From positions 1,686,001-1,750,000 of the forward strand of contig NZ_CP048630.1 in assembly GCF_010669125.1 (NCBI RefSeq): 64,000 bases of DNA, written 5' to 3'. The translations under genes were made by a program, and so were the position numbers. The notes beneath the pieces are model-generated. The model was not told the DNA's origin. It was given only the letters and a program-made list of their open reading frames with translations, and ran no database searches. Source of the stretch: Ancylobacter pratisalsi. GTDB taxonomy: Bacteria; Pseudomonadota; Alphaproteobacteria; Rhizobiales; Xanthobacteraceae. This document shows positions 9,867 to 17,624 of this stretch, one piece after another (the stretch's first letter is position 1; the number at the start of each line of letters is the position of its first letter).

Positions 9867-10394
9867 ATGAGCGAAACCGTTCGTCCCCATCCTGTGTCGG
9901 TCTCCCGCGTGCTCGTCGATGACGAGCCCGTGCTGCCCGTGGCGCGTCTGCGCGACGGGGCGGCGGTGCCGCGCAATGGCTGTCCATTCCACGATGTGCG
10001 CCATATGCTGCGCGAGGTGAGCCTGCGCCCGACCCGGCAACGTCTGGCCCTGGGATGGCTGCTGTTCGCCAAAGGCGACCGTCATGTGTCGGCGGAAATC
10101 CTGCATGAGGAAGCGATCAAGGCGCGCTTCCCGGTGTCGCTGGCGACCGTGTACAACACGCTGCACCAGTTCACCGAGGCGGGCCTGCTGCGCGAACTGG
10201 CGATCGACGGGTCGAAGACCTATTTCGACACCAACCCCTCGGACCACCACCACTTCTTCATGGAAGGCGAGAACCACCTTCTCGACATTCCCAGCGCCGC
10301 CGTCGAGGTGGAGCGCATTCCCGAGCCGCCGGAAGGCTATGAGGTCGCCCGCATCGACGTGGTGGTGCGCCTGAAGCCCAAGCACCGCGCGTAA
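9867..10394 (+). CDS. irr: Iron response regulator Irr (Fur family)
   Basis: 175 residues. Fur-superfamily DNA-binding protein that, in rhizobia and relatives, senses heme rather than ferrous iron and controls heme synthesis and iron uptake genes. Diagnostic features: a heme regulatory motif G-C-P-F-H-D (Cys39-Pro40) ahead of the winged helix, the recognition-helix region PVSLATVYNTL (about 89-99), and the histidine cluster HHHF (127-129) that forms the second heme/metal site in Bradyrhizobium Irr. The usual N-terminal extension is about 30 residues, as here. The gene diverges from the fab operon and ends at a strong terminator. Confidence 0.93.
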   Translation: MSETVRPHPVSVSRVLVDDEPVLPVARLRDGAAVPRNGCPFHDVRHMLREVSLRPTRQRLALGWLLFAKGDRHVSAEILHEEAIKARFPVSLATVYNTLHQFTEAGLLRELAIDGSKTYFDTNPSDHHHFFMEGENHLLDIPSAAVEVERIPEPPEGYEVARIDVVVRLKPKHRA

Positions 10395-10427
10395 TCCGGG
10401 CCTGAGCGCCACTGATCCGATGAGATG

Positions 10428-10459
10428 AAGGCCGGTCCAGTGACCGGCCTTTTGCTTTT
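10428..10459 (+). terminator. Rho-independent terminator of irr
   Basis: Perfect 10-bp stem (10428-10437 with 10442-10451), 4-base loop, then TTGCTTTT. It lies between convergent irr and the LysR gene; read from the other strand the hairpin is followed only by a weak T-rich run. Confidence 0.95.
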
Positions 10460-10484
10460 CGACGCCCGCCCCGAGCGGCGGCAC

Positions 10485-11324
10485 TCAGCCGCGAAAAGCG
10501 GCGGCGAGTGTGCTGATCAGCCGCCCCTGCGCGCCATCTCCGGCGCGGGCGACCAGCATGATCCGCGCGTGCGGCAGAGGCGGCAGACCGAGCTGCGGGC
10601 CGATGTCCCGACTGCCCGCCGGCGCCAGCCGGGCCGCGAGCGGGGCCACGGCAAGACCCGCCGTTACAGCCGCCGCAACGGCGGCGACACCTCCGCCGAC
10701 AAAGGCCTCCCGCCACGCGATCCCGGCGTCGCCGAGCGCGCGGATGGCGTGCGCACGCACGCCGCAGGGAGCCTCCAGAAGAGCCAGCGGCACCGCTTCG
10801 CCCGCTATAACGCGCCGCTCCGGGGCGGCGAACCAGCCATAGGCGTCGCGACGCAGCTCCTCGCCATCGCGCCGGTCGGCCTCACGGCGCACGATGGCCG
10901 CGTCGATCTCCCCCGAATCATAGGCGACCAGCAATTCGCGGGAAAACCCGACCCGCATCTCGAACACAGTGCCGGGCACCAGCGCGTCGAGACGACGCAA
11001 CAGCATCGCCAGGCTGTCGCCGACAACATGGTCGCTGACGCCGATGCGCAGGCGCCGGGCCGGCGCTTCCCACAGCCGCGCGTCCCGTTCCGCGAGCACG
11101 AGTGCCCGGGCCCGCGGCAGGAAGCGCTCGCCATCGGCGGTCAGCCGGACATGGCGCGGCGTACGCTCCAGCAGAACACGGCCGAGGCGCGCCTCCAGCT
11201 TGCGAAGCTTGAGGCTGACCGCCGACTGGCTGATCCCGGCGAGCTCCGCCGCGCGGGTGAAGCTCGCCAGCTCGGCCACCCGCAGGAAGGTCTCCACCGT
11301 GTCGAGATCGAGGGCTTCATTCAT
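10485..11324 (-). CDS. LysR family transcriptional regulator
   Basis: 279 residues. N-terminal winged helix-turn-helix (about residues 6-65; FLRVAELASFTRAAELAGISQSAVS pattern, split here by function: F-T-R-A-A then the recognition helix ISQSAVSLKLRKLE), followed by the two-lobed effector-binding domain. Divergent from the tautomerase gene across 97 bases, the standard LysR arrangement, so it most likely controls that gene. The effector is unknown. In rhizobial and pseudomonad genomes such LysR/tautomerase pairs are common orphan loci. Confidence 0.9.
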   Translation of the reverse strand: MNEALDLDTVETFLRVAELASFTRAAELAGISQSAVSLKLRKLEARLGRVLLERTPRHVRLTADGERFLPRARALVLAERDARLWEAPARRLRIGVSDHVVGDSLAMLLRRLDALVPGTVFEMRVGFSRELLVAYDSGEIDAAIVRREADRRDGEELRRDAYGWFAAPERRVIAGEAVPLALLEAPCGVRAHAIRALGDAGIAWREAFVGGGVAAVAAAVTAGLAVAPLAARLAPAGSRDIGPQLGLPPLPHARIMLVARAGDGAQGRLISTLAAAFRG

Positions 11325-11421
11325 ATCATTTTGTCATCATAGTTATCATGATCGATATGATTTCATCATTCACGAGCCCGCGCTAGCTTCGCCTCATCAT
11401 TCTGATGCCAGGGAGGCTTCC
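11325..11421. promoter_or_regulatory. Divergent LysR / tautomerase promoter-operator region
   Basis: Strikingly A+T-rich for this genome, made of repeated ATCAT/ATGAT units. It includes the palindrome ATCATGAT (11345-11352) overlapping ATCGAT (11351-11356), and CATATC (11324-11329) with its inverse GATATG (11354-11359). This is where a LysR dimer would be expected to bind and where both promoters must lie. Confidence 0.55.
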
Positions 11422-11838
11422 ATGCCGATGATCCAGATTTCCTTCGCACCCGGCCCGACCACTGCACCCGAGGTCGAGCCGCGCCTCGCGCGCGAAGCTG
11501 CACGGCTCGCCCAGGAATGGCTGGGCAAGGATCCCGCGTTGACCAGCGTGGCGGTGCAGCGTTTCGAGCCGGGGAGCTGGTACAGCGGCGGCGCCTCGCT
11601 GGCGGCGCAGGGGCTCGCCGGATTCTGGCTCGACATCCGGGTGACCGAGGGCACGAATACGAAGGGCGAAAAGGCCGGCTTCATCGCCGCCACCTTCGCC
11701 GCCGCCGGAGAGATTCTCGGGCCGCTGCACACGGAAAGCTATGTCCATGTGTTCGAGGCGCGGGCCGACGCCTATGGCTATGGCGGACGCACGCAGGAGC
11801 GGCGCTATATCGAGGCACGGCCGGCGCCGGCCGTCTGA
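11422..11838 (+). CDS. 4-oxalocrotonate tautomerase-like protein
   Basis: 138 residues. Starts Met-Pro, so removal of the initiator Met exposes the N-terminal proline that acts as catalytic base in the tautomerase superfamily (PMIQISFAPG). At this length it is a fused-repeat or long tautomerase (4-OT-like, dehalogenase-like or MIF-like), not the 62-residue 4-OT. The start is fixed by GGGAGG seven bases upstream and by the need for Pro at position 2. Likely cytosolic; natural substrate unknown. Regulated probably by the divergent LysR protein. Confidence 0.82.
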   Translation: MPMIQISFAPGPTTAPEVEPRLAREAARLAQEWLGKDPALTSVAVQRFEPGSWYSGGASLAAQGLAGFWLDIRVTEGTNTKGEKAGFIAATFAAAGEILGPLHTESYVHVFEARADAYGYGGRTQERRYIEARPAPAV

Positions 11839-11841
11839 GCG

Positions 11842-11897
11842 CCCGTGCGGTCGCGCACGGGGCCTTGCCGCGGGCCGGGCGCCGCGTCGCCGGCCCG
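11842..11897. terminator. Two hairpins between convergent genes
   Basis: An 8-bp stem with a 4-base loop (11842-11849/11854-11861) and an 8-bp stem CGGGCCGG/CCGGCCCG with an 11-base loop (11871-11878/11890-11897). They separate the tautomerase gene from the convergent SH3-domain gene. There is no T-run, so termination is only suggested. Confidence 0.4.
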
Positions 11898-11902
11898 GTC
11901 GA

Positions 11903-12481
11903 TCACTCCACCTTTTCGCCGGGATAGACGCCCCAGAGCTTTTCCTGCTCGATGAAGCCGTCGAAACCCTCGTCGAAGAAGCGGCACCATTTGCCGTCGC
12001 AATGCTCGACCTTGCCGAGCACGCCGGGCTCCAGACGGGCCTTCACCGATGAGGTCTCCTCCCGCGATTCGTAGAGCGGAACCGGATCGCTCTTGCTCCA
12101 CGGGCTGACCAGCGCGGTGCGCCGGCCCGACAGCATGGAGTGATAGACCCACCCCTCGGCGCCATCCGAATCACGGATCCGCCGCCAGGTCTCGAACTCC
12201 GCCGTCACCTCGACCGGCAGACCGGCGCGGGTGAACACCCACGCGACCGCATGGTCCAGCGAGGGGCCGGAGCGCACATTCACCTTGTCGGCCTTGATGC
12301 TGACGAAGCGTGGCACCGGCAGGCCGCTGGTGCGCCCGGCCGTCGCGCCCGCCTGCGGCGCGCCGTTCTGTTGCGCGCCGGCGGCCAGCGGCGTCAGCAC
12401 AAGAAGCGCGCCAAGCGCCCATGCCGCCCCCCGGCGCAGGCGCACGCGCCCTGCCCTCATCGAAAGCCCGTCATCCGCCAT
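11903..12481 (-). CDS. Secreted SH3-domain protein
   Basis: 192 residues. N-terminal signal peptide with arginines then a hydrophobic core (about residues 15-35, ending near AAGAQQ), so exported. The body holds two bacterial SH3-like modules: the first starts KVNVRSGPS (about residue 66), the second contains VPLYESREE. Such domains bind cell-wall peptides or glycans; DUF1058-type proteins in this family are common in Rhizobiales. Starts at 12481 or 12460 are both possible; the frame remains open to 12577 but the added N-terminus would spoil the signal peptide. No enzyme domain is seen. Confidence 0.8.
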   Translation of the reverse strand: MADDGLSMRAGRVRLRRGAAWALGALLVLTPLAAGAQQNGAPQAGATAGRTSGLPVPRFVSIKADKVNVRSGPSLDHAVAWVFTRAGLPVEVTAEFETWRRIRDSDGAEGWVYHSMLSGRRTALVSPWSKSDPVPLYESREETSSVKARLEPGVLGKVEHCDGKWCRFFDEGFDGFIEQEKLWGVYPGEKVE

Positions 12482-12692
12482 CGTCTCATTCACCCCTGTC
12501 CCGAAACATGTCCCGGGATTGAACTCCGGTCTTGCGGCCTGGCCGCACGACACCGCCTGCACTGCGAATCGGTGCATTTTTGTGTTTCACCGACCCGTCT
12601 GCTAAGGATCGCGTCGCCCATCGGCGCGAGTGTGTGCCCTCCGCGTTAACGGGAGCTTGATCGCCGCAAAGGCTGTCCACACGGGGATTGAA

Positions 12693-13694
12693 ATGGGCCG
12701 CAAGAAGCCGCTGGTGGTCGTTACACGCAGACTGCCCGACAAGATCGAAACGCGCATGCGCGAACTGTTCGATGCGCGGCTGAACGTCGACGACGTGCCG
12801 ATGACACAGGACCAGCTCGCCCAGGCCATGGCCACCGCCGACGTGCTGGTGCCGGCGATCTGCGACCGTATCGACACCCGGGTCATCGAAGCGGCGGGTC
12901 CCAACCTCAAGCTCATCGCCAATTTCGGCAATGGCGTCGACCATATCGACGTCGTCGCGGCCAATGAACGGGGCATCACCGTCACCAATACGCCCGGCGT
13001 GCTGACCGAAGATACCGCCGACATGACCATGGCGCTGATCCTGGCCGTGCCGCGACGGCTGACCGAAGGCGCCGCGCTGATCAACAATGACGATGGCGAG
13101 TGGCCCGGCTGGTCGCCGACCTGGATGCTCGGCCACCGCATCTGGGGCAAGCGGCTCGGCATCATCGGCATGGGGCGGATCGGCCAGGCGGTGGCGCGGC
13201 GCGCCAAGGCCTTCGGGTTGCAGATCCACTACCACAACCGGCACCCGCTCCCCCCTCAGATCGAGGAGGAGCTGGAGGCCACCTATTGGGACAGCCTCGA
13301 CCAGATGCTGGCCCGCATGGACATTCTGTCCGTCAACTGCCCGCACACGCCCGGCACCTTCCACCTTCTCTCGGCCCGACGGCTGAAGCTGGTGCGCCGG
13401 GATGCCTATATCGTGAACACCGCGCGCGGCGAGGTGATCGACGAGAACGCGCTGATCCGCATGATCGAGGGCGGGGAGATCGCCGGCGCCGGGCTCGACG
13501 TGTTCGAGCGCGAACCCGCCGTGAGCCCCAAGCTGCTCAAGCTCGCACGCGCCGGCAAGGTGGTGCTGCTGCCGCATATGGGCTCGGCCACGGTGGAAGC
13601 GCGCATCGACACCGGCGAGAAGGTGATCGTCAACATCCGCGCCTTCATGGACGACCACCGCCCGCCCGACCGGGTCCTGCCGGCAATGCTCTGA
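12693..13694 (+). CDS. D-2-hydroxyacid dehydrogenase (glyoxylate/hydroxypyruvate reductase type)
   Basis: 333 residues. NAD(P)-dependent enzyme of the D-isomer-specific 2-hydroxyacid dehydrogenase family, which interconverts 2-keto acids and D-2-hydroxy acids such as glyoxylate/glycolate. The dinucleotide fold motif GMGRIG is at 159-164. The catalytic trio is Arg245 (NTARGEVID), Glu274 (FEREP) and His295 (LPHMGSAT). The substrate-loop segment ANFGNGVDHID matches the glyoxylate-reductase subgroup seen widely in Rhizobiales. The ATG at 12693 gives the family-typical start; 21 extra upstream codons are unlikely to be used. Confidence 0.9.
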   Translation: MGRKKPLVVVTRRLPDKIETRMRELFDARLNVDDVPMTQDQLAQAMATADVLVPAICDRIDTRVIEAAGPNLKLIANFGNGVDHIDVVAANERGITVTNTPGVLTEDTADMTMALILAVPRRLTEGAALINNDDGEWPGWSPTWMLGHRIWGKRLGIIGMGRIGQAVARRAKAFGLQIHYHNRHPLPPQIEEELEATYWDSLDQMLARMDILSVNCPHTPGTFHLLSARRLKLVRRDAYIVNTARGEVIDENALIRMIEGGEIAGAGLDVFEREPAVSPKLLKLARAGKVVLLPHMGSATVEARIDTGEKVIVNIRAFMDDHRPPDRVLPAML

Positions 13695-13816
13695 AGCCGC
13701 CGGGCGGGACGCGAATGTCCCGCGCAGATGGCGGGCGGACCGCGTTGCAATTTCTAGTAGCGAACCCTTCTGAAATCCACCATCATTGGTTGCATTTTAT
13801 GGCAGGGGGTACGCCA

Positions 13817-14137
13817 ATGGATACGAGCAGGGTCGGGATGGTGGGTGGCGACGCGCGCTCGCTGATGCTCTACGAGGCCAACAAGAAGTCGATGGGCGTC
13901 GCCTATCTGCTCTGGTTCTTCCTCGGCGGCATGGGCGGCCACCGGTTCTATTGCGGGCGCACGGGCAGCGCGGTGGCGCAGCTCATGCTCACGGTTTTCG
14001 GTCTCATTCTCGCGGCGGTCGGGGTCGGGCTGGTGCTACTGGTCGGCGTCGGCCTGTGGGTGCTGGTCGACGCCTTCCTCATTCCGGGATGGATTGCCGG
14101 CCACAACAACCTGCTGGCGCATCAACTGGGCGCATAG
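13817..14137 (+). CDS. TM2 domain membrane protein
   Basis: 106 residues. A TM2 domain: two hydrophobic helices (about 30-48 and 58-85) joined by the family's G-G-H-R-F-Y-C-G-R turn, preceded by a conserved K-S-M-G-V-A start. Inner-membrane protein of unknown function; many bacterial copies are small orphans. The start at 13817 is favoured by a GGGGG ribosome site about 8 bases upstream; an in-frame ATG at 13799 would add six residues. Confidence 0.85.
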   Translation: MDTSRVGMVGGDARSLMLYEANKKSMGVAYLLWFFLGGMGGHRFYCGRTGSAVAQLMLTVFGLILAAVGVGLVLLVGVGLWVLVDAFLIPGWIAGHNNLLAHQLGA

Positions 14138-14142
14138 CCGCC

Positions 14143-14985
14143 TTACCGCCGGTGCGCGGAAAGATCCGTGATGGTGGGATGCGTGCCGGTGAGCGGGTTG
14201 TCCGGATCCCAGCCATAGTTCAGCGTTTCGAAACGCATGGAGAGGGTGTCGATCATCAGCAGCCGGCCCACCAGCCCCTCGCCGAAAACCGTCACCGCGC
14301 GGATCGCCTCCAGCGCCGCCAGCGAGCCGGCGACACCGGCCACCGCGCCGAGAATGCCGGCTTCGGCGCAGCTCGGCACCGTGCCCACCGGGGGCGGCTC
14401 GGGAAACAGGCAGCGATAGGTTGGGTTCGGCGTGCCGTCCGCGCCCTTCTCATGCGGGCGCAGCGTGGTCACCGTGGCATCGAAACGCCCCAGCGCCGCC
14501 GTCACCAGCGGGCGCCCCGCCAGCGCGCAGGCGTCCGACACCAGATAGCGGGTGGAGAAATTGTCCGACCCGTCGATCACCACGTCGACGGAGGCGACAA
14601 GCGCCAGCGCGTTCTCGACGGTGAGGCGGGCCCGCACGCCCTCGAACGTCACATGCGGATTGAGCGCGGCGACAAAAGCGGCCGCGCTCTCGGTCTTGGG
14701 GCGCCCCACCGCTGACGTGGCATGGATGACCTGGCGCTGCAGGTTCGACAGCGACACCTCGTCGTCGTCAATCACCACCAGATGCCCGACGCCCGCCGCG
14801 GCGAGATAGAGCAGCACCGGCGCGCCGAGCCCGCCCGCGCCGACGACGAGCATGCGCGCCTTCTTCAGTTTCCCCTGCCCCGGCCCGCCAATCTCGGGAA
14901 GCACGAGGTGACGCGCATAGCGCTCCACCTCTTCGGGGGAGAACAGAGCGGCGCGCGCAGAGGGGGCGGGGGTCTCGCTGGTCAT
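14143..14985 (-). CDS. HesA/MoeB/ThiF family adenylyltransferase
   Basis: 280 residues. E1-like enzyme that adenylates the C-terminal Gly-Gly of a small sulfur-carrier protein (MoaD or ThiS type) using ATP. Visible: the nucleotide loop GAGGLGAP (about 50-57), the DDDEVSLSNLQRQ helix start (R for ATP phosphate), and the conserved Cys in TVPSCAEAG. The paired CxxC zinc motifs of classical MoeB are not obvious. The start at 14985 matches the family N-terminus; the longer open frame upstream is a shadow of the phosphoesterase gene. A MoaD/ThiS-like partner occurs in this window but 45 kb away (59143-59442), so pairing is not implied. Confidence 0.87.
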   Translation of the reverse strand: MTSETPAPSARAALFSPEEVERYARHLVLPEIGGPGQGKLKKARMLVVGAGGLGAPVLLYLAAAGVGHLVVIDDDEVSLSNLQRQVIHATSAVGRPKTESAAAFVAALNPHVTFEGVRARLTVENALALVASVDVVIDGSDNFSTRYLVSDACALAGRPLVTAALGRFDATVTTLRPHEKGADGTPNPTYRCLFPEPPPVGTVPSCAEAGILGAVAGVAGSLAALEAIRAVTVFGEGLVGRLLMIDTLSMRFETLNYGWDPDNPLTGTHPTITDLSAHRR

Positions 14986-15049
14986 GAGCGCTATATAGCA
15001 ATGAAGCGCGCGCGCGCCATCGCGGACGGCAACGATCCGTACGCCCCGC

Positions 15050-15826
15050 TCAGCCGCCCGCCGCGGCAGCGGGCACCAGGCAGGAGACCAGCCGGCCATC
15101 CACCAGGCGATGGAGCGCGATCTGCGGGGGCTCGCGCACCACGCGGAAGCTGCCGGGCGTCTCAAGATCCAGTGCGAACTGGTGGCTGGCCGAGGGAGCC
15201 ACAAACACCCGATGTCCGGCGAAGGTGCCGACCAGCGCCCTGTGGACATGACCGCACAGCAGGCCGGCAATGTCGGACCGCCCGCGCAGCAACGCCTCCA
15301 GCGCGGAGCGTCCCTCACGAAGGCCGATGGCGTCGAAAGCGGGGATGCCGGTGACGAACGGGGGATGGTGCAGGACGAGCAGCACCGGCCGCCCGTCGCC
15401 GGCGCCGAGGATATCCTGAAGCCAGCCCAGTTGCGCGTCGCCGATGGCGCCGTGGCCAGCGCCCTCGACAAGCGTATCGAGCCCCACCACGCGCAGCCCC
15501 GGCAGGTCCGCCGCCAGCCCGAGATGGCCGGCCTCGGAGCCGGTACGCGGCCCGAGCGCCGCGCGCATGGGCGCGCGCATGTCGTGGTTTCCGGGAACGG
15601 CGAGATAGGGAATACCGAGATTGTCCAGCCCGGCGCGCACATGCGCATATTCCGCTTCCACCCCCGCCTCGGCGAGATCGCCGCTCACAAGCAGCAGATC
15701 GGGCCGAGGGCGCATCGCCCCCACATATGCCACGAGGGCGTCGAAATTGGCGCGCGTATCCACGCTGCCGCCCACGCGGGCACCGGGGACGGTGACGTGG
15801 AAATCGGTAAGTTGCGCGATCAACAT
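15050..15826 (-). CDS. Calcineurin-like metallophosphoesterase (CpdA/GpdQ type)
   Basis: 258 residues. All five metal-binding motifs of the class III cyclic-nucleotide phosphodiesterase/GpdQ family are present: D-F-H (Asp8, His10), SGD (Asp50), GNHD (80-82), HHPP (about 153) and GHVH (about 194). Predicted binuclear-metal phosphodiesterase in the cytosol, acting on cAMP or glycerophosphodiesters. Length is normal for the family. It lies 64 bases upstream of the ThiF-like gene on the same strand and may be co-transcribed with it. Confidence 0.88.
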   Translation of the reverse strand: MLIAQLTDFHVTVPGARVGGSVDTRANFDALVAYVGAMRPRPDLLLVSGDLAEAGVEAEYAHVRAGLDNLGIPYLAVPGNHDMRAPMRAALGPRTGSEAGHLGLAADLPGLRVVGLDTLVEGAGHGAIGDAQLGWLQDILGAGDGRPVLLVLHHPPFVTGIPAFDAIGLREGRSALEALLRGRSDIAGLLCGHVHRALVGTFAGHRVFVAPSASHQFALDLETPGSFRVVREPPQIALHRLVDGRLVSCLVPAAAAGG

Positions 15827-16167
15827 TAAGACGCTCCAACATTACGGACGGCGCCGGCACCCATTTGCCACACGCGCTGCCGCGAAGGTTCGTGACGGTT
15901 CTAGAGCTTCCGCAAAGTTTGGTCGAGGCAGGCGAGGGAATGTGTGGTTATTTGTGCATCTTGCATATTTTATAGCCTCGATTTCCAAATAATCCAAAGT
16001 TAACGTCACGTCACTGTCATCGAAACGGTCCTAAGTCGCACGTCGTTGGACACGTTTCGAGGAGCTCCTGCGTCCATTCTCCCCTTGGGGGCACACGTAT
16101 CCAGCTGCCGTTCGGTGGCGGGCGATGTTCGCCTGCCCGACCCCACTCGATCTGTGAGAGGAAAGAA
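15827..16167 (+). promoter_or_regulatory. Promoter region of the Ugp-like ABC operon
   Basis: A 341-base gene-free stretch serving the phosphoesterase (minus) and the ABC operon (plus). The part 15950-16015 is A+T-rich (TTGCATATTTTATAG and AAATAATCC). Downstream, CGAAACG (16021-16027) and its exact inverse CGTTTCG (16053-16059) form a spaced inverted repeat; CGAAA/TTTCG half-sites are common in DeoR/GlpR operators, so this may be the site of the operon's own DeoR protein. No consensus -35/-10 pair was found. Confidence 0.45.
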
Positions 16168-17466
16168 GTGTTGGCCGATTCCACATTTTCCCACATTTCC
16201 CGGCGTAGCGTCCTCGTCGGCGGTGCGGCGACCCTGGCGGCCGGCCTTGGCGCGCGGCGTGCCCGCGCGGCGGACAAGGTGAAGCTGCAGTTCATGTATC
16301 CGGTGGGTGTCTCCGGCGACATCAACCGCATCGTTTCCGGCATGATCTCGAATTTCAATGCCACCAATGAGGGCATCGAAGTCGAAGCGATCTATGCCGG
16401 GAGCTACGACAATACCGAGCAGAAAGTGATCACCGCTCTTGGTGTGGGTGATCCGCCCTCCACCTGGCTGCCGATCAACTCGGCGCTGCAGACCTTCCTC
16501 GGCCTCGATTCGCTCGCTGACGTCACCGAGAAGGCGAAGGGAACCGACATCAACCAGGACTTCCTTCCCGGATTCCTGGAAACCTGCGTCTCCGACGGCA
16601 AGCTCTACGGGCTGCCCTTCCAACCCTCCACGCCGGTGCTCTACATCAACAAGGACATGTTCAAGGCCGCCGGCATCGCCAAGGCACCGGTGACCTGGGC
16701 CGAACTGTTCGACGTGGCCAAGGCGCTCACCGTGCGCGAGAACGGCGAGCTGAAGCGCTGGGGCCTGACCATTGGCGGCGGTTGGCACGACTGGATTTTC
16801 GAGTGCTACTGCCGCCAGAACGGGCTGGTGCCGTGGACCAAGGACAAGGTGCTGTTCGAACGCCCCGAATCCGTGGACGCGCTGGAGTTCTGGGTGAAGA
16901 TGGTGAAGGCGGGCGTGATGCCGCCGGCCTCGACCTGGCAAGGGTCGGCCAACGACTTCATGGCCGGGCGTACCGCCATGCTCTACCACTCCACCGGCTC
17001 CCTGACGAACCTGCGCAAGTCGTCCCCGTTCGAGGTCGACGTGGCCTTCATGCCGAAGAACAAGACCTTCGGCGCCTGCCAGGGCGGCGGTCCCATCATG
17101 ATCGCCAAGAAGCAGTCCGACGCGCAGATCGAGGCGTCCTGGACCTTCGCCAAGTGGATGACATCCACCGAGGTGCAGTCACAATGGTGCCGGGACACAG
17201 GCTATCTTGCCGTGCGCAAGTCCTCCTGGGAAACGCCCGAGATGAAGGCGTATCTGGAGCAGGTGCCACAGGCCAAGGTGGCGCTGGAGCAGGCGGCCTA
17301 TGCCGGCGCCTTCCTGCAGGTGCCCGGCTATCACAAGGTCCGCGAGTACCTGAAAAGCGCCATCGACAGCACGCTGGCCGGCTCCACCGCGCCGGACGTC
17401 GCGCTGAAGGAGGCGGCGGATAACTCCAACCGCGAGATCCAGCGCCTGCTGCGCCGCCGCACGTGA
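16168..17466 (+). CDS. ABC transporter substrate-binding protein (UgpB/sugar family)
   Basis: 432 residues. Periplasmic solute-binding protein of cluster B (sugar and glycerol-phosphate binders). The N-terminus carries a twin-arginine signal, S-R-R-S-V-L-V-G-G, ending near residue 35 (ARRARA-A), so it is probably exported folded via Tat. Starts with GTG, with AGAGGAAAG just upstream. First gene of an operon with two permeases, an ATPase, a DeoR regulator and a phosphatase; overall similarity in size and context is to UgpB. Substrate not certain: glycerol-3-phosphate, another polyol phosphate or a sugar. Confidence 0.88.
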   Translation: MLADSTFSHISRRSVLVGGAATLAAGLGARRARAADKVKLQFMYPVGVSGDINRIVSGMISNFNATNEGIEVEAIYAGSYDNTEQKVITALGVGDPPSTWLPINSALQTFLGLDSLADVTEKAKGTDINQDFLPGFLETCVSDGKLYGLPFQPSTPVLYINKDMFKAAGIAKAPVTWAELFDVAKALTVRENGELKRWGLTIGGGWHDWIFECYCRQNGLVPWTKDKVLFERPESVDALEFWVKMVKAGVMPPASTWQGSANDFMAGRTAMLYHSTGSLTNLRKSSPFEVDVAFMPKNKTFGACQGGGPIMIAKKQSDAQIEASWTFAKWMTSTEVQSQWCRDTGYLAVRKSSWETPEMKAYLEQVPQAKVALEQAAYAGAFLQVPGYHKVREYLKSAIDSTLAGSTAPDVALKEAADNSNREIQRLLRRRT

Positions 17467-17471
17467 GGCAC

Positions 17472-17542
17472 GGGCGCCCACCACGACGGGCGCCCCCGAT
17501 ACGGACTGTCATGGCCGGGATCCAACCGGCCATGACAGTCCG
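17472..17542 (+). repeat. Tandem hairpins between binding-protein and permease genes
   Basis: Two inverted repeats follow the stop codon of the binding-protein gene. The first is GGGCGCCC at 17472-17479 and again at 17488-17495. The second is a perfect 17-bp inverted repeat, 17502-17518 with 17526-17542, around a 7-base loop. There is no T-run. The position matches that of hairpins that protect the upstream mRNA in malE-malF-type operons and would raise binding protein over permease. The long arm contains CATGGCCGG, like palindromic elements scattered in Rhizobiales genomes. Confidence 0.8.
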
Positions 17543-17624
17543 AAAGGATCGCACGGATCTGCCCGAACCGGCCGGCACTCCGTGCTTTCCGACAGACGTC
17601 ACGTTCAACGAGGATTGCCCCCCG

